Source: an uncultured Acidobacteriia bacterium (lineage in GTDB: Bacteria > Acidobacteriota > Terriglobia > Bryobacterales > Bryobacteraceae). From it: 39,256 bases of DNA. Positions 25,174 to 34,552 of this stretch are shown piece by piece. Where the stretch lies: positions 1 to 39,256 of the forward strand of contig CAIKAS010000233.1 of assembly GCA_903825445.1 (NCBI GenBank), written 5' to 3'. The translations under genes and the position numbers were made by a program. Under the pieces are notes generated by a model. The model worked only from the letters and a program-made list of their open reading frames with translations, did not search any database and had not been told where the DNA came from. How positions within the stretch are numbered: position 1 is the stretch's first letter; each line of letters starts with the position of its first letter.

Positions 25174-26947
25174 ATGCCCACTCCGAACGTAGCGCAGAAC
25201 AATACCGCCGCCGGCGACCCCGGCAAGCTCATGACCGGCGCCGAGATGCTTCTCGAATGCCTGCAGCGCGAAGGTGTCGACGTCTTCTTCGGTTATCCCG
25301 GCGGCGTCACCCTGCCCTTCTACGACGCGGTCTATGACTCCCACATCAAGCACATCCTCGTCCGCCACGAAGAGAATGCGGCGTTTGCCGCGGCTGGCTA
25401 TGCGCGCGCCACCGGCAAGACCGGCGTTTGCTGCGCCACTTCCGGCCCCGGCGCCACCAATCTGGTCACCGGCCTTGTCGATGCGCTGATGGACTCCATC
25501 CCGCTCGTCGCCATTACCGGTCAGGTCCACTCGAAGCTCATCGGCAGCGACGCGTTCCAGGAAGCCGACACTTTCGGCATCACGCGCCCCGCCACCAAAC
25601 ACAACTTCATGGTGCGCAATGTGGCTGAACTGCCGCGCATCATTCACGAAGCTTTCTATCTCGCCTCCAGCGGCCGTCCCGGCCCGGTGCTCGTCGATAT
25701 CCCGAAGGACGTTTTTCAGGCACGCGGCCACTACGTTCCGGTCGATACCATCCACCTGCCTGGCTATAAGGTCTTCACCGAAGGTCACGCCGGCCAGATC
25801 CGTCGCGCCGCCCCAGTTGATTTGGGAAGCTGAGCGTCCTTTTGTATACGCGGGCGGCGGCATCCTCGCCGGCAACGCTTCGGAAGAGCTCAAGGAACTC
25901 GTCGAACTGATCGACGCCCCCACTGTCTGCACCCTCATGGGTCTCGGCGGGCTTTCTTCCAGCCATCGCAACTTCATCAGCATGCCCGGCATGCACGGCA
26001 GCTACGCTTCCAACATGGGCATGACCGAATGCGATCTTTTGATTGCACTCGGCACTCGCTTTGACGACCGCGTCACAGGCCAGTTGGGAGCCTTCGCCAA
26101 ACATGCTCGCGTGATCCACGTCGATATCGATCCCGCCGAAGTCGGTAAGAACCGCACTCCCGATATCCCAATCGTCGGCGACGTGAAGCGCGTGCTGCAG
26201 AAACTCAACAAGAATGTCGAAGAGCTCGCGCCCGAAATGCGCGCCACAAATCTGAATGCGCGTGGCGCATGGTGGGACAAGATTCGCGGCTGGATGGAAG
26301 AGCATCCCTTCGATCGCCGTCACGACGACAAAGTCATTCGTCCGCAGCATCTAATGGACGAAATCGACCGCCTGTCCGGTGGTCAGGCCATAGTAACTTC
26401 GGACGTCGGCCAGCACCAGATGTGGGCCGCGCAGCTGATCCGCTTCAACGAGCCGCGCCTCTGGATCAATTCCGGCGGTCTCGGTTCCATGGGCTTTGGC
26501 ATGCCCTCGGCCATTGGCGCGCAGATGGCTCGCCCCGACAAACTCGTGATCTCGATCTCAGGCGACGGCGGCTTCCAGATGTCTCTGCCGGAACTTTCAA
26601 CGATCGCGACGCACGCGCTGCCCATCAAGATCATCATCATGAACAACGGCTGCCTGGGCATGGTTCGCCAGTGGCAGACATTGTTCTATAACGACCGTCA
26701 GAGTTCGGTGGCGCTCGAATGCTTCCCCGATGCCGAGAAACTGGCGGGAGCCTACGGCTTCACCGGTCGCACAATCGATAAGCCGCACGAACTGGCGGAA
26801 GCGCTCGAAACCGCCTTCCGTACGCCTGGCCCGTATCTGCTCAACGTCAAAGTCGCCCCCATGGAAAACGTTTATCCGATGGTCCCGGCGGGCGGAGCGG
26901 TTTACGAAATGGTGCTCGGCCCCGTCGAACCGGTGGAAGTGGGCTAA
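25174..26947 (+). CDS. ilvB: Acetolactate synthase large subunit IlvB, frameshifted in this sequence
   Basis: Catalytic subunit of acetohydroxyacid synthase (TPP, FAD, Mg), which condenses pyruvate with pyruvate or 2-ketobutyrate. The N-terminal part includes [15 protein letters not shown], the catalytic Glu in [23 protein letters not shown] and [14 protein letters not shown]. The C-terminal part includes the FAD-domain [12 protein letters not shown] and the TPP motif [12 protein letters not shown]...[10 protein letters not shown]. The two parts lie in different frames. The first ends at TGA 25833; the second becomes homologous exactly at the C-run 25811-25814, where removing one C restores [20 protein letters not shown]. 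Total length and all motifs are otherwise normal, so a sequencing indel or very recent mutation is more likely than decay. Confidence 0.93.
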
Positions 26948-26969
26948 GGCGAGCGAAAAAAAGGAACAT

Positions 26970-27500
26970 ATGCTGCAAACAATTTCTATTCTTCTTGAGA
27001 ACAAGCCGGGCGCCCTGTTACGCGTGACCGGTGTACTCTCCGCGCGCGGCTACAACATTGAGGGCCTCACAGTCGCGAAAACGCTGGACCCGGAGCTTTC
27101 CCGGATGACCATCACGGTCGATGTGGAGGAACGCCTCCGCACGCAGGTCATCAAGCAAATGAACAAGCTCGTCAATGTCCTTCAGGCCACGGACATGACC
27201 GAGTCGCCTTCCGTAATCCGTGAAATGGTACTGCTCCGCGTGAAGTGCACGCAGGAACACCGGACCGCCGTGCTCAAGGAAGCCGAAATCTTCCAGGCGC
27301 GTGTGATCGATTCCTCGCTCGAAGGCTTCGCCATTGAAGCTACCGGCGTGGCGGAAAAACTCGACGAATTTATCGACGTGATGCGCAGCTATGGCGAAAG
27401 CGACGTATCGCGGTCGGGCGCTGTAGCCATGTCGCTCGAAACCAAGAAGCTTCGCTTACAACCGCCGGTGCCGACAGGCGCGGGCGTGCAGACTGCCTGA
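26970..27500 (+). CDS. ilvN: Acetolactate synthase regulatory subunit IlvN/IlvH
   Basis: Regulatory subunit that activates IlvB and confers valine feedback inhibition. It is 176 aa with an N-terminal ACT domain (LQTISILLENKPGALLRVTG, then RGYNIEGLTVAKT) and a second ACT-like domain (VKCTQEHRTAVLKEAEIFQA to YGESDVSRSGAVAM), the full-length two-domain form. The GALxRV...R.YNI pattern at the valine-binding interface is intact. AAGGAA precedes ATG 26970, which lies 22 nt after the ilvB stop. Confidence 0.95.
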   Translation: MLQTISILLENKPGALLRVTGVLSARGYNIEGLTVAKTLDPELSRMTITVDVEERLRTQVIKQMNKLVNVLQATDMTESPSVIREMVLLRVKCTQEHRTAVLKEAEIFQARVIDSSLEGFAIEATGVAEKLDEFIDVMRSYGESDVSRSGAVAMSLETKKLRLQPPVPTGAGVQTA

Positions 27501-27533
27501 TTTCAGAAAACTCTTTAAGGACTAGATCTCCAA

Positions 27534-28556
27534 ATGCCAAGACGCTTTTACGAAAAAGACGGAAACATCGACCCGCTTAAGGGTAAGAAGATTGCCATCA
27601 TCGGCTACGGCAGCCAGGGCCATGCGCACGCGCTGAACCTGCGCGATTCGGGTCTCGACGTTGTGGTCGGCCTGCCGGCGACAAGCAAGAGCCGCGCGAA
27701 AGCGACCGCCGCGGGCCTCACCGTCCTCACGCCGGCCGAAGCCGCCAAGGCCGCCGACGTCATCATGATCCTGGTTCCGGATCATCTCCAGGCTGACATC
27801 TATGAGGCCGATATCGCGCCCAACCTGACTGCGGGCAAGACGCTGATGTTCGCCCACGGCTTCAGCATCCACTTCAAGGCCATCACGCCGCCCGCGAATG
27901 TGGATGTTTCGATGATCGCCCCGAAGGCCCCCGGCCATCGTGTCCGCGAAGTCTTCACCGAAGGCTCCGGCGTTCCCGCCCTCGTTGCCATCTATCAGGA
28001 TGCGAGCGGCAAGGCTCTGGAAAATGCTCTCGCTTATGCGACTGGCCTCGGCTGCATGCGCGCTGGCGTGATCGAAACAAGTTTCCGCGAAGAGACCGAA
28101 AGCGATCTGTTCGGCGAACAAGCGGTGCTTTGCGGTGGCGCGGCGGAACTCATCGTCGCGGGCTTCCAGACGCTGGTGGAAGCCGGCTACGCTCCGGAAA
28201 TCGCTTACTTCGAATGCCTGCATGAACTGAAGCTGATCGTCGACCTCATCTATGAGGGCGGCCTGAGCTACATGCGCTTCTCGGTTTCCGATACCGCCGA
28301 ATACGGTGACTACACGCGCGGACCGCGCATCATCAACGACGCCACCCGCGCCGAGATGAAGAAGATCCTCGCCGAAATCCAGTCCGGCGAATTTGCCCGC
28401 CAGTGGATTGCGGAAAACAAGACCGGCGGCCGCAAGAAGTTCCTCGCCATGCGCGACTCGCAGCAGGGACAGCAGATCGAACAGGTCGGTGCGGAACTCC
28501 GCAAGATGATGACCTTCCTGAAGAGGAACAAAGAAGCCGGCGTACCGCAGGCTTAA
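27534..28556 (+). CDS. ilvC: Ketol-acid reductoisomerase IlvC
   Basis: Isomerises and reduces 2-acetolactate or 2-aceto-2-hydroxybutyrate with NAD(P)H and Mg. The 340 aa are typical of class I (short) KARI. The Rossmann motif [19 protein letters not shown] is at residues about 24-42, the [12 protein letters not shown] segment carries the conserved active-site region, and the metal-binding helices include [17 protein letters not shown] and [20 protein letters not shown]. The SVSDTAEYG block completes the C-terminal knot domain. It follows ilvN by 33 nt in the same operon. Confidence 0.97.
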   Translation: MPRRFYEKDGNIDPLKGKKIAIIGYGSQGHAHALNLRDSGLDVVVGLPATSKSRAKATAAGLTVLTPAEAAKAADVIMILVPDHLQADIYEADIAPNLTAGKTLMFAHGFSIHFKAITPPANVDVSMIAPKAPGHRVREVFTEGSGVPALVAIYQDASGKALENALAYATGLGCMRAGVIETSFREETESDLFGEQAVLCGGAAELIVAGFQTLVEAGYAPEIAYFECLHELKLIVDLIYEGGLSYMRFSVSDTAEYGDYTRGPRIINDATRAEMKKILAEIQSGEFARQWIAENKTGGRKKFLAMRDSQQGQQIEQVGAELRKMMTFLKRNKEAGVPQA

Positions 28557-28582
28557 CCGATCGTTACCGAGCCGTGACTGTG

Positions 28583-28610
28583 AAGGAGCGGTGCTCAAAC
28601 ACCGCTCCTT
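28583..28610 (+). other. Intercistronic hairpin between ilvC and cimA
   Basis: A perfect 11-bp stem, AAGGAGCGGTG/CACCGCTCCTT, with a 6-nt loop CTCAAA. No T-run follows and cimA begins 14 nt later, so it is probably a stabilising or processing element that tunes cimA relative to ilvC rather than a full terminator. The AGGAGC in its left arm is not positioned to serve cimA. Confidence 0.6.
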
Positions 28611-28624
28611 AGACCTCAACTCCC

Positions 28625-30196
28625 ATGCGCATCCAAACCTTCGATACCACTCTTCGCGACGGCACGCAGGGCGAATCCGTCTCTTTCTCCGTGGATGACA
28701 AAATCCTCATTGCGCGGAAACTGGATGAGCTGGGTATTGACTATATTGAAGGCGGATGGCCTGGTTCTAACCCGCGCGATCGCGAGTTCTTCGCGCGCGC
28801 CAAAGATCTGAAGCTCTCGCACGCCAAACTCACTGCATTCGGTTCCACGCGTTTCGCGAAGAACCCGGTGCAGGAAGACCGCAACGTGCGCGAACTGCTG
28901 GAAGCCGAAACGCCCGTGATTTCCATCTTCGGCAAGAGCTGGGATTTCCATGTAATTCGCGCTCTCGGTATCACGCTGGATGAAAACCTGGCCCTGATTT
29001 CGGAAACGGTCGCTTACCTGAAAGAACACGGTCGCGAAGTTGTGTACGATGCCGAGCATTTCTTTGACGGCTACACGCACAATCGCGACTACGCGCTGCG
29101 CACTCTTGAAGCTGCCCACAAAGCCGGCGCCGATGTACTCTGCCTCTGCGACACTAACGGCGGCATGGCAACTTCGAAGCTCGCAGCCATCGTTGCCGAC
29201 GTTCGCTCGAAGTTCGATGGCGTAATCGGCATCCACGCTCACAACGATTGCGACGTCGCAGTCGCCAACTCTCTCGCGGCCGTGGAGAATGGCGCGACAC
29301 ACGTGCAGGGCTGTCTGAACGGCTACGGCGAGCGTTGCGGCAACGCGAACCTCGCCAGCGTAATTGCGAATCTCGAATTAAAAGCCAGCCAGCAGACTAT
29401 CGGCGCTGAGAAGTTGCAGTTGCTCACCAGCACCGCCCGCTACATTGCGGAACTGGCGAACCTGCAGATCCCCCGCGGCACTGCGTTTGTTGGACAAAGC
29501 GCGTTCGCTCATAAAGGCGGCATCCACGTCAGCGCCGTGATGAAGGATTCGAGCACCTACGAACACATCAAGCCCGAACTGGTGGGCAACCACCAGCGTG
29601 TTCTCGTCAGCGATCTCGCCGGACGCAGCAACATCGTCTACAAGCTCACGCGTTATGATCCCCAGGGCCTGCTCAACGAAGACTCCCGACGCAAGTTGCT
29701 GGAGCGCATCAAGGACGCCGAGTTCGCCGGCTACGATCTGGAAGCGGCGGATGGCAATTTCGAATTGTTCGTCCTCGAAGCGCTGCACCCAGGCAAGACG
29801 TTCTTCGACGTCGAGAGCTACGAGGCCGTGATCCGCGCTGAAGGCGCCAACACGACCCACACTGCCAACGTCCGCGTCAAAGCAGGTGATGGACAGCATT
29901 CGGCCACGGCCACGGGCAACGGTCCAGTGAATGCACTCGACCTCTGCCTGCGCAAGTGTATCTCCGAACTCTATCCGCAAATCGGCGACGTCCGCCTCAC
30001 CGATTACAAAGTTCGTGTTCTGGATTCCGGCAAAGGAACTGCCGCGAAGGTTCGCGTTCTGGTCGAGTGGTCGGACGGCACGCGAAGCTGGTCCACGGTG
30101 GGTGTTTCCGAAGACGTCATCGAAGCAAGCTGGGATGCATTAGTCAGCGCACTGCGCCTGGAACTGATGCGAATCGCAGCCAACGGTCAGCGCTGA
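28625..30196 (+). CDS. cimA: (R)-citramalate synthase CimA
   Basis: Condenses pyruvate and acetyl-CoA to (R)-citramalate, the first step of the threonine-independent route to 2-ketobutyrate and isoleucine. It is 523 aa: a TIM barrel with FDTTLRDGTQGE at the N-terminus, DTNGG, the metal-binding HAH in GIHAHNDCDVAVANSLAAVE and GYGERCGNANL, then a C-terminal LeuA-type allosteric domain (from about 400). The EGGWPGSNP substrate-site motif and total length match the CimA branch rather than LeuA (isopropylmalate) or NifV (homocitrate). Its place behind ilvBNC supports the assignment. The stop overlaps the convergent esterase gene by 10 nt. Confidence 0.93.
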   Translation: MRIQTFDTTLRDGTQGESVSFSVDDKILIARKLDELGIDYIEGGWPGSNPRDREFFARAKDLKLSHAKLTAFGSTRFAKNPVQEDRNVRELLEAETPVISIFGKSWDFHVIRALGITLDENLALISETVAYLKEHGREVVYDAEHFFDGYTHNRDYALRTLEAAHKAGADVLCLCDTNGGMATSKLAAIVADVRSKFDGVIGIHAHNDCDVAVANSLAAVENGATHVQGCLNGYGERCGNANLASVIANLELKASQQTIGAEKLQLLTSTARYIAELANLQIPRGTAFVGQSAFAHKGGIHVSAVMKDSSTYEHIKPELVGNHQRVLVSDLAGRSNIVYKLTRYDPQGLLNEDSRRKLLERIKDAEFAGYDLEAADGNFELFVLEALHPGKTFFDVESYEAVIRAEGANTTHTANVRVKAGDGQHSATATGNGPVNALDLCLRKCISELYPQIGDVRLTDYKVRVLDSGKGTAAKVRVLVEWSDGTRSWSTVGVSEDVIEASWDALVSALRLELMRIAANGQR

Positions 30197-31713
30197 GCGC
30201 AAAAAAAACTGGCCGCATCATCGGTACTCCCGCTTCCCTTCCACTTTGCTTCTAGCGGATAAGGACACAGCGGACGTGTGCGCACCACCGAGCCGTTTGC
30301 CGATTTCGAGGCCGTCACTCGCTCCGGCGCAGTCCCCGCGGTCGCCCAGCGATCGAGCGGCGCGATCATGTCGAAGGTCGTCGCACCTGGACCGCCGGAA
30401 CAGTGCTGCATACCCGGCACCATGTAGAGCCGGTAGAAGTCAGTCGTCTTCGGCCCCATGGTCGCAAGCACGCTTTCGTAGTAGTTGATGCTGTTGAGCG
30501 GCGTGATGTCGGGATCGCTCCAGCCGTGATACTGGATCAGCTTGCCGCCACGCGCTTTGAACGCGCTGAGGTCCGGGTTGATCGCATTGAACAGCGCACC
30601 GAGCTTGGCGTCGAGGTAGTCGATGTCGCTGTCAAAACCGTCAGCCGCCTCAAAGCGAAAACTGTGATAGTCCCAGCCGGGATCGTCGAAGAGCATGAAG
30701 CGGAAAAATGGGATGCCGAGGTTGAGATGACCGCTGCGGCCGGGGCCAGCGCCGGTGATCCAGTTCGCCCAGCCACCCGGACCAGCCTCGCCGCCAGGGA
30801 CCAGGCCTGGCCAGATCTGGCGGCCATCGGCGGTCTTCAGCCCGCCCCAGATCTTCGCTACCGCACCCACCTGTGGCGCGGTCAGGCACGCAGACGTGTC
30901 CGAGCCGGCGCATAACAGCTTGGCGGGATCGAAGTGGCAGCGGCGCGGATCGCTCAACACGCCGTCTTTGACGCCATCGAGTTCGTCGCATGCCGCGTTG
31001 ACGGCGTCGGCGATGATCGGCACTTCGGCAGCCGGGATGTACGCATCGCCGTCCGTCGCCATGCCCGACCAGAGATGGCCGCCGACATAGTGATGAGTCC
31101 AGTAGTTTGCAGGGTCGCCCGCGATGATGCCGTCGTAATCGGCCGGATAGCGTTGCGCTTCTATGAGCGCTTCGTGACCACCCTGTGAGCAACCGCTGAA
31201 GTAAGCATGGGCCGGTTGCGCGCCATAGAACGCCGCGAGGATCACCTTATCGGCTTCGGCCATCAGGTGGATAGCACGGTCGGCAAAGTTCACAATTCGC
31301 TCGTAATGGTTCAGTGCCCATGCGCCATCATTGGTGCCGGCAGCGGCGTGGCCGGTATCGGTGCTGCTGGTGGCGTAGCCTTCCTGGAGGGGCTTTACCA
31401 TGGGCGCATAACTGATAGTTCCGGCGAGTCCGCCGTTGCCGACGCTCAGCAATCTGGAGTTCCATTGCGCGGGCATCCACAGTTCGAACCGGACCTCGGC
31501 CCCGACCACCGCGACCACCCGACAGAATGCGGGGACCTGAACAGGTGCTCCGGTTGACCACGAGAAAGGACCCGCCGGAATCGCTGTTGCGGACGTAATC
31601 GTGATAGCAGGGAAGCGGGCGGTTGCCAGTTTCTCGCAGGCCGGCTCCGCCCTGGAAGGAGTCGCGAAGGCGATGGTTGCCGCCAATGTCAGGATGAACT
31701 TGAAAGCGGTCAT
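30187..31713 (-). CDS. Tannase/feruloyl esterase family hydrolase, exported
   Basis: An alpha/beta hydrolase of the tannase family that cleaves aromatic esters of plant origin. A signal peptide (ILTLAATIAFATPSRA) shows export. The family's CS-D-HC arrangement is present: nucleophile Ser in SGCSQGGHEA, Asp in HGWSDPDITP, His in MQHCSGGPGA, with the neighbouring cysteines able to form the characteristic disulfide. A calcium-site-like DELDGVKDGVLSDP segment is also visible. I chose ATG 31713 (508 aa), preceded by AGAGAG; an in-frame ATG at 31734 is possible. Whether it acts on tannins, ferulate esters or another ester such as MHET cannot be told from the sequence. Confidence 0.88.
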   Translation of the reverse strand: MTAFKFILTLAATIAFATPSRAEPACEKLATARFPAITITSATAIPAGPFSWSTGAPVQVPAFCRVVAVVGAEVRFELWMPAQWNSRLLSVGNGGLAGTISYAPMVKPLQEGYATSSTDTGHAAAGTNDGAWALNHYERIVNFADRAIHLMAEADKVILAAFYGAQPAHAYFSGCSQGGHEALIEAQRYPADYDGIIAGDPANYWTHHYVGGHLWSGMATDGDAYIPAAEVPIIADAVNAACDELDGVKDGVLSDPRRCHFDPAKLLCAGSDTSACLTAPQVGAVAKIWGGLKTADGRQIWPGLVPGGEAGPGGWANWITGAGPGRSGHLNLGIPFFRFMLFDDPGWDYHSFRFEAADGFDSDIDYLDAKLGALFNAINPDLSAFKARGGKLIQYHGWSDPDITPLNSINYYESVLATMGPKTTDFYRLYMVPGMQHCSGGPGATTFDMIAPLDRWATAGTAPERVTASKSANGSVVRTRPLCPYPLEAKWKGSGSTDDAASFFCAQR

Positions 31714-31766
31714 GGGATGCTCTCTGGACAGCATACCTGACCGCTCTCGGGGTGAGACGCGCGAGA

Positions 31767-33062
31767 CTACTGCAACCGGAAATTGACTTCGACCTGCGCC
31801 CGTACTGCTACCGGTTCGCCGTCTTTCGTGCCGGGCTCAAATTGCCACTTCTGAACGGCTGCGATCGCGTTGGCGTCCAGACCTGAGTCAATGCCGCTGA
31901 CCACGTTGATGTCATGCGCCATTCCATCGGTGCCGACGACCATGCTCAAGCGAACGGCGCCGCTGATCTTCGCTGCCTTCGCCTCATCGGTGTAGTCGGG
32001 GTCGGCATGGTAGGTCAGTTTCGGCGGTGTAATGCCGTCCTCCATTTGGTAGACGCGCTGCGGCGGGGCAGGTTTCTGTTCGGCCACGGGCGTAGCTGCC
32101 GGTGTGGGTGCCGACGCCGGCGCTGGTTCAGCAGTGGGACTGGCGGCCTGCGCGGCGGCCGGGGCAACTGCTGCCACAGCCTTCTCTTCGGCCGCCCGCA
32201 CTTTGGGATTGCCGTTCAGCAGAGCGATGATGGCAGCGATTGCGAGGAAGAGGGTTGCGGTGCGCCGCAGAGTGGCGGCAGAGGACATGCGCGGCATGCC
32301 GTTTTCGAGCAGACGCGCGATTCTGGATTTTAGTGGTAGTTGAGTCATATGACACCCGATGAGACTGGTTGAAGTGATTTTCCGTGCGGTAGCAATCAGC
32401 GCTTCCGCGTAAGAGGCCGGTTCAAAACCGGAACAGAGTACCGCGTCGTCGCAGGCCGATTCCTGCTCACGACGCTGCTGTTGGGCGACAGCCCACGCCA
32501 ATGGATGGAACCAGTAGACGGCGCATGTGAGCTGCGCGATCAGGCTGGTCCACAGATCCTTGCGTTGCACGTGCGCTCGCTCATGATGCAGAGCGGCAGC
32601 GCGTTGCCACACGGGCCATGCGTCCGAACCGCGCGGCATCAGAATGACCGGCCGCAGCAAGCCCGCAACCATAGGAACGGAGACATCACCGAGGACGACG
32701 CTGGCGCCGTCTTCATCCGACGGCGTTGCAGCCCTCAGAACGCGCGACAGCCGCCAGTAGCCGACTGCAAGGCGCAGGAGAAAGAGGAGCGTCCCCGCAA
32801 TCCACAGACCTGCCAGAGTTTTGACTAACGACCAGGCCGCACTTCCCGATTCCGCCGTTGCGGTGGTTAGAAAAGTGATCGAGGACAGCCGGATCGGCGC
32901 CGCATGCACGGGTGCCAGCAGGGTGAGCGGCAACAACAGCGCACCTGCCATGGAGCACGCGCAAATCAGATGCCGTGTCACGGAACTGGAGCGGCGCAGG
33001 AACGGCAGAACCGCGAAGACTATCGCGAAGAACAGGGTAGCTTTGAACAAAAGAAGCGCCAT
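31767..33062 (-). CDS. BlaR1/MecR1-like M56 metallopeptidase with C-terminal TonB domain
   Basis: A 431-aa integral membrane protease. TM segments lie at about 3-20, 32-52, 78-102 and 270-285. The zinc site HERAH (in HHERAHVQRKDLW) and the downstream EQESACDDAVL helix are intact, so it should be active. A Pro/Ala-rich linker (about 295-335) leads to a TonB-like C-terminal domain (SGAVRLSMVVGTDGMAHDIN...WQFEPGTKDGEPV) in place of the penicillin-binding sensor domain of staphylococcal BlaR1. It probably cleaves BlaI on an envelope signal. It begins directly at the blaI stop with no gap. Confidence 0.9.
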   Translation of the reverse strand: MALLLFKATLFFAIVFAVLPFLRRSSSVTRHLICACSMAGALLLPLTLLAPVHAAPIRLSSITFLTTATAESGSAAWSLVKTLAGLWIAGTLLFLLRLAVGYWRLSRVLRAATPSDEDGASVVLGDVSVPMVAGLLRPVILMPRGSDAWPVWQRAAALHHERAHVQRKDLWTSLIAQLTCAVYWFHPLAWAVAQQQRREQESACDDAVLCSGFEPASYAEALIATARKITSTSLIGCHMTQLPLKSRIARLLENGMPRMSSAATLRRTATLFLAIAAIIALLNGNPKVRAAEEKAVAAVAPAAAQAASPTAEPAPASAPTPAATPVAEQKPAPPQRVYQMEDGITPPKLTYHADPDYTDEAKAAKISGAVRLSMVVGTDGMAHDINVVSGIDSGLDANAIAAVQKWQFEPGTKDGEPVAVRAQVEVNFRLQ

Positions 33063-33458
33063 TTACTTTTTCTCCTTTCGGGCTTTGCGGATCATGGTTT
33101 CGAGATCTTTCAGGTCGTCGTCAGTGAGCGCCGAAGAGGCGGGATCAAGGAACGCGGCGGCGGCCGCTTTTGATGAGCCGTCAAAGAACGTGGCCACCAA
33201 ACGCTGTATAGCCGATTGCTTTGCCGTCTCGCGCTCGACGGCAGGTATATAGACATAGCGGAGGCCTTCTTCGACGTGGCGGATATGTCCCTTGTTTTCG
33301 AGCACGCGAAGAATGGTTCTCACAGCGGAGTAGCTGGGCTGGTCCGGGAGGCGATCACGAATCTCCTGGCCTGAAGCGCGACCGAGCGAGAAGAGAATGT
33401 CCATCATCTGGCGCTCCCGGCGGCTGAGGCCGGTATCTGTTAGCGTAGTTTTATTCAC
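33063..33458 (-). CDS. BlaI/MecI/CopY family transcriptional repressor
   Basis: A 131-aa winged-helix repressor. It has LSRRERQMMDILFSLGRASG, the recognition-helix region SYSAVRTILRVLENKGHIRH, the wing (VEEGLRYVYIPA) and a C-terminal dimerisation segment containing the usual proteolysis area. The start is GTG 33458 with no Shine-Dalgarno; the predicted promoter lies so close that the transcript may be leaderless. It is paired with the adjacent M56 protease, which would inactivate it. No beta-lactamase or PBP gene is adjacent, so the regulon is unknown and may include the pair itself. Confidence 0.93.
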   Translation of the reverse strand: MNKTTLTDTGLSRRERQMMDILFSLGRASGQEIRDRLPDQPSYSAVRTILRVLENKGHIRHVEEGLRYVYIPAVERETAKQSAIQRLVATFFDGSSKAAAAAFLDPASSALTDDDLKDLETMIRKARKEKK

Positions 33459-33496
33459 TATGCGTAAAAATTAACATACACCGCGCAGGATGTCAA
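33443..33496 (-). promoter_or_regulatory. Promoter and candidate BlaI operator
   Basis: On the minus strand a consensus TTGACA (33491-33496) is followed after 17 nt by TAATTT (33468-33473). An inverted repeat, GCATAGT-N7-ACTACGC with one mismatch (33443-33463), straddles the GTG start codon, matching the TAGT/ACTA style of BlaI half-sites. This predicts autorepression. Confidence 0.55.
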
Positions 33497-33547
33497 GAGG
33501 ATTCTGGTTTTTCGTTTGTTTGGTTTATTCTGAGAGTTAAAGCCACT

Positions 33548-34552
33548 ATGCAGGTGACCGCGCACTCATCCACTTACGACTTCGCCGCTGCCGGCAGTGC
33601 AGTGATCCGTTTTCTGCACCAACGGCTGGGCTTCGATCTCTGGATGGTCACCAGAACCGAGGGCGACGACTGGATTGTGCTCCAAGCCGAGGATCACGGT
33701 TATTCCGTTGCGCCGAATACGGTCTTCCGCTGGGCGGACTCATTCTGCTCTCACATGGTGGCGGGGCGTGGTCCCCGCGTCGCGCCACGCTCGAGCGATG
33801 TGCCTGTCTATGCCTCCGCGCCGATCGGCAGGCAGGTGAGAATCGAATCTTACATCGGAGTACCGATCCACTGCGGGGACGGTTCGCTGTTCGGGACTCT
33901 TTGCGCTATCCATCCCACGCCACAGCCAGAGGCCATTGCGAAGGAATTGCCGCTCATCGAGATGCTGGCGGCCATGCTGAGCAGCGTTTTGACAGCAGAG
34001 CTGAGAGCTATTGAAAGCGAACGCAGACTGGAGCGCGCCCAAACCGAAGCGGAAACGGATTCGCTGACGCAGTTGTGCAACCGCCGGGCCTGGGATCGTC
34101 TCCTGGACCTGGAGGAGAGCCGCTGCCGCCGTTACGGACACCCGGCCTGCGTTGTTGTTATAGACCTGGACGGATTGAAAACGACGAACGACACGCAGGG
34201 TCATGCGGCTGGCGACGAACTACTCCGCACCGCGGCAGAGGTCATTCGCAAAACGGCGCGCGGATCCGATGTTGTAGCTCGCCTGGGTGGCGACGAGTTC
34301 GGCGTTCTGGGGCTCGAATGCGACGAGCCGGAAGCAATTGTGATGCTGCAGCGAATTCAGGCAGAACTGAATTCAGCTGGCGTTGCCGCTTCCTCCGGCA
34401 TCGCGATGAGGTTTCCCGCCATGGGCCTGGAGTTCGCAAGAAGGGAAGCAGACCAGGCGATGTACCGGGAAAAGATGCGCCGGAAGTCGTCCCATCAAAC
34501 GATTGCGGCACGCAGCCGCGAAACCGATCTTCGAGATAGTGCGAATACTTAA
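33548..34552 (+). CDS. GAF-GGDEF diguanylate cyclase
   Basis: A 334-aa cytosolic enzyme that makes cyclic di-GMP from two GTP. Residues about 10-155 form a GAF sensor domain (VIRFLHQRLGFDLWMVTRTE, SYIGVPIHCGDGSLFGTLCA), followed by a short coiled linker (ELRAIESERRLERAQTEAE) and the GGDEF domain from DSLTQLCNRRAWDR. The active-site GGDEF is intact (VVARLGGDEFGVLG), and an RxxD inhibitory site, RGSD, lies exactly five residues before it, so product inhibition is expected. The GAF ligand is unknown. It diverges from blaI, and its stop overlaps the convergent amidotransferase stop by 4 nt. Confidence 0.92.
   Translation: MQVTAHSSTYDFAAAGSAVIRFLHQRLGFDLWMVTRTEGDDWIVLQAEDHGYSVAPNTVFRWADSFCSHMVAGRGPRVAPRSSDVPVYASAPIGRQVRIESYIGVPIHCGDGSLFGTLCAIHPTPQPEAIAKELPLIEMLAAMLSSVLTAELRAIESERRLERAQTEAETDSLTQLCNRRAWDRLLDLEESRCRRYGHPACVVVIDLDGLKTTNDTQGHAAGDELLRTAAEVIRKTARGSDVVARLGGDEFGVLGLECDEPEAIVMLQRIQAELNSAGVAASSGIAMRFPAMGLEFARREADQAMYREKMRRKSSHQTIAARSRETDLRDSANT

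Noticed and set aside
25811..25833. Programmed frameshift in ilvB
   Set aside because: No slippery codon arrangement, stimulatory structure or internal Shine-Dalgarno is visible, and IlvB is not known to use one; an indel in a C-run is simpler.
27522..28619. 365-codon minus-strand frame opposite ilvC
   Set aside because: It is an exact shadow of ketol-acid reductoisomerase; no family similarity and no ribosome binding site.
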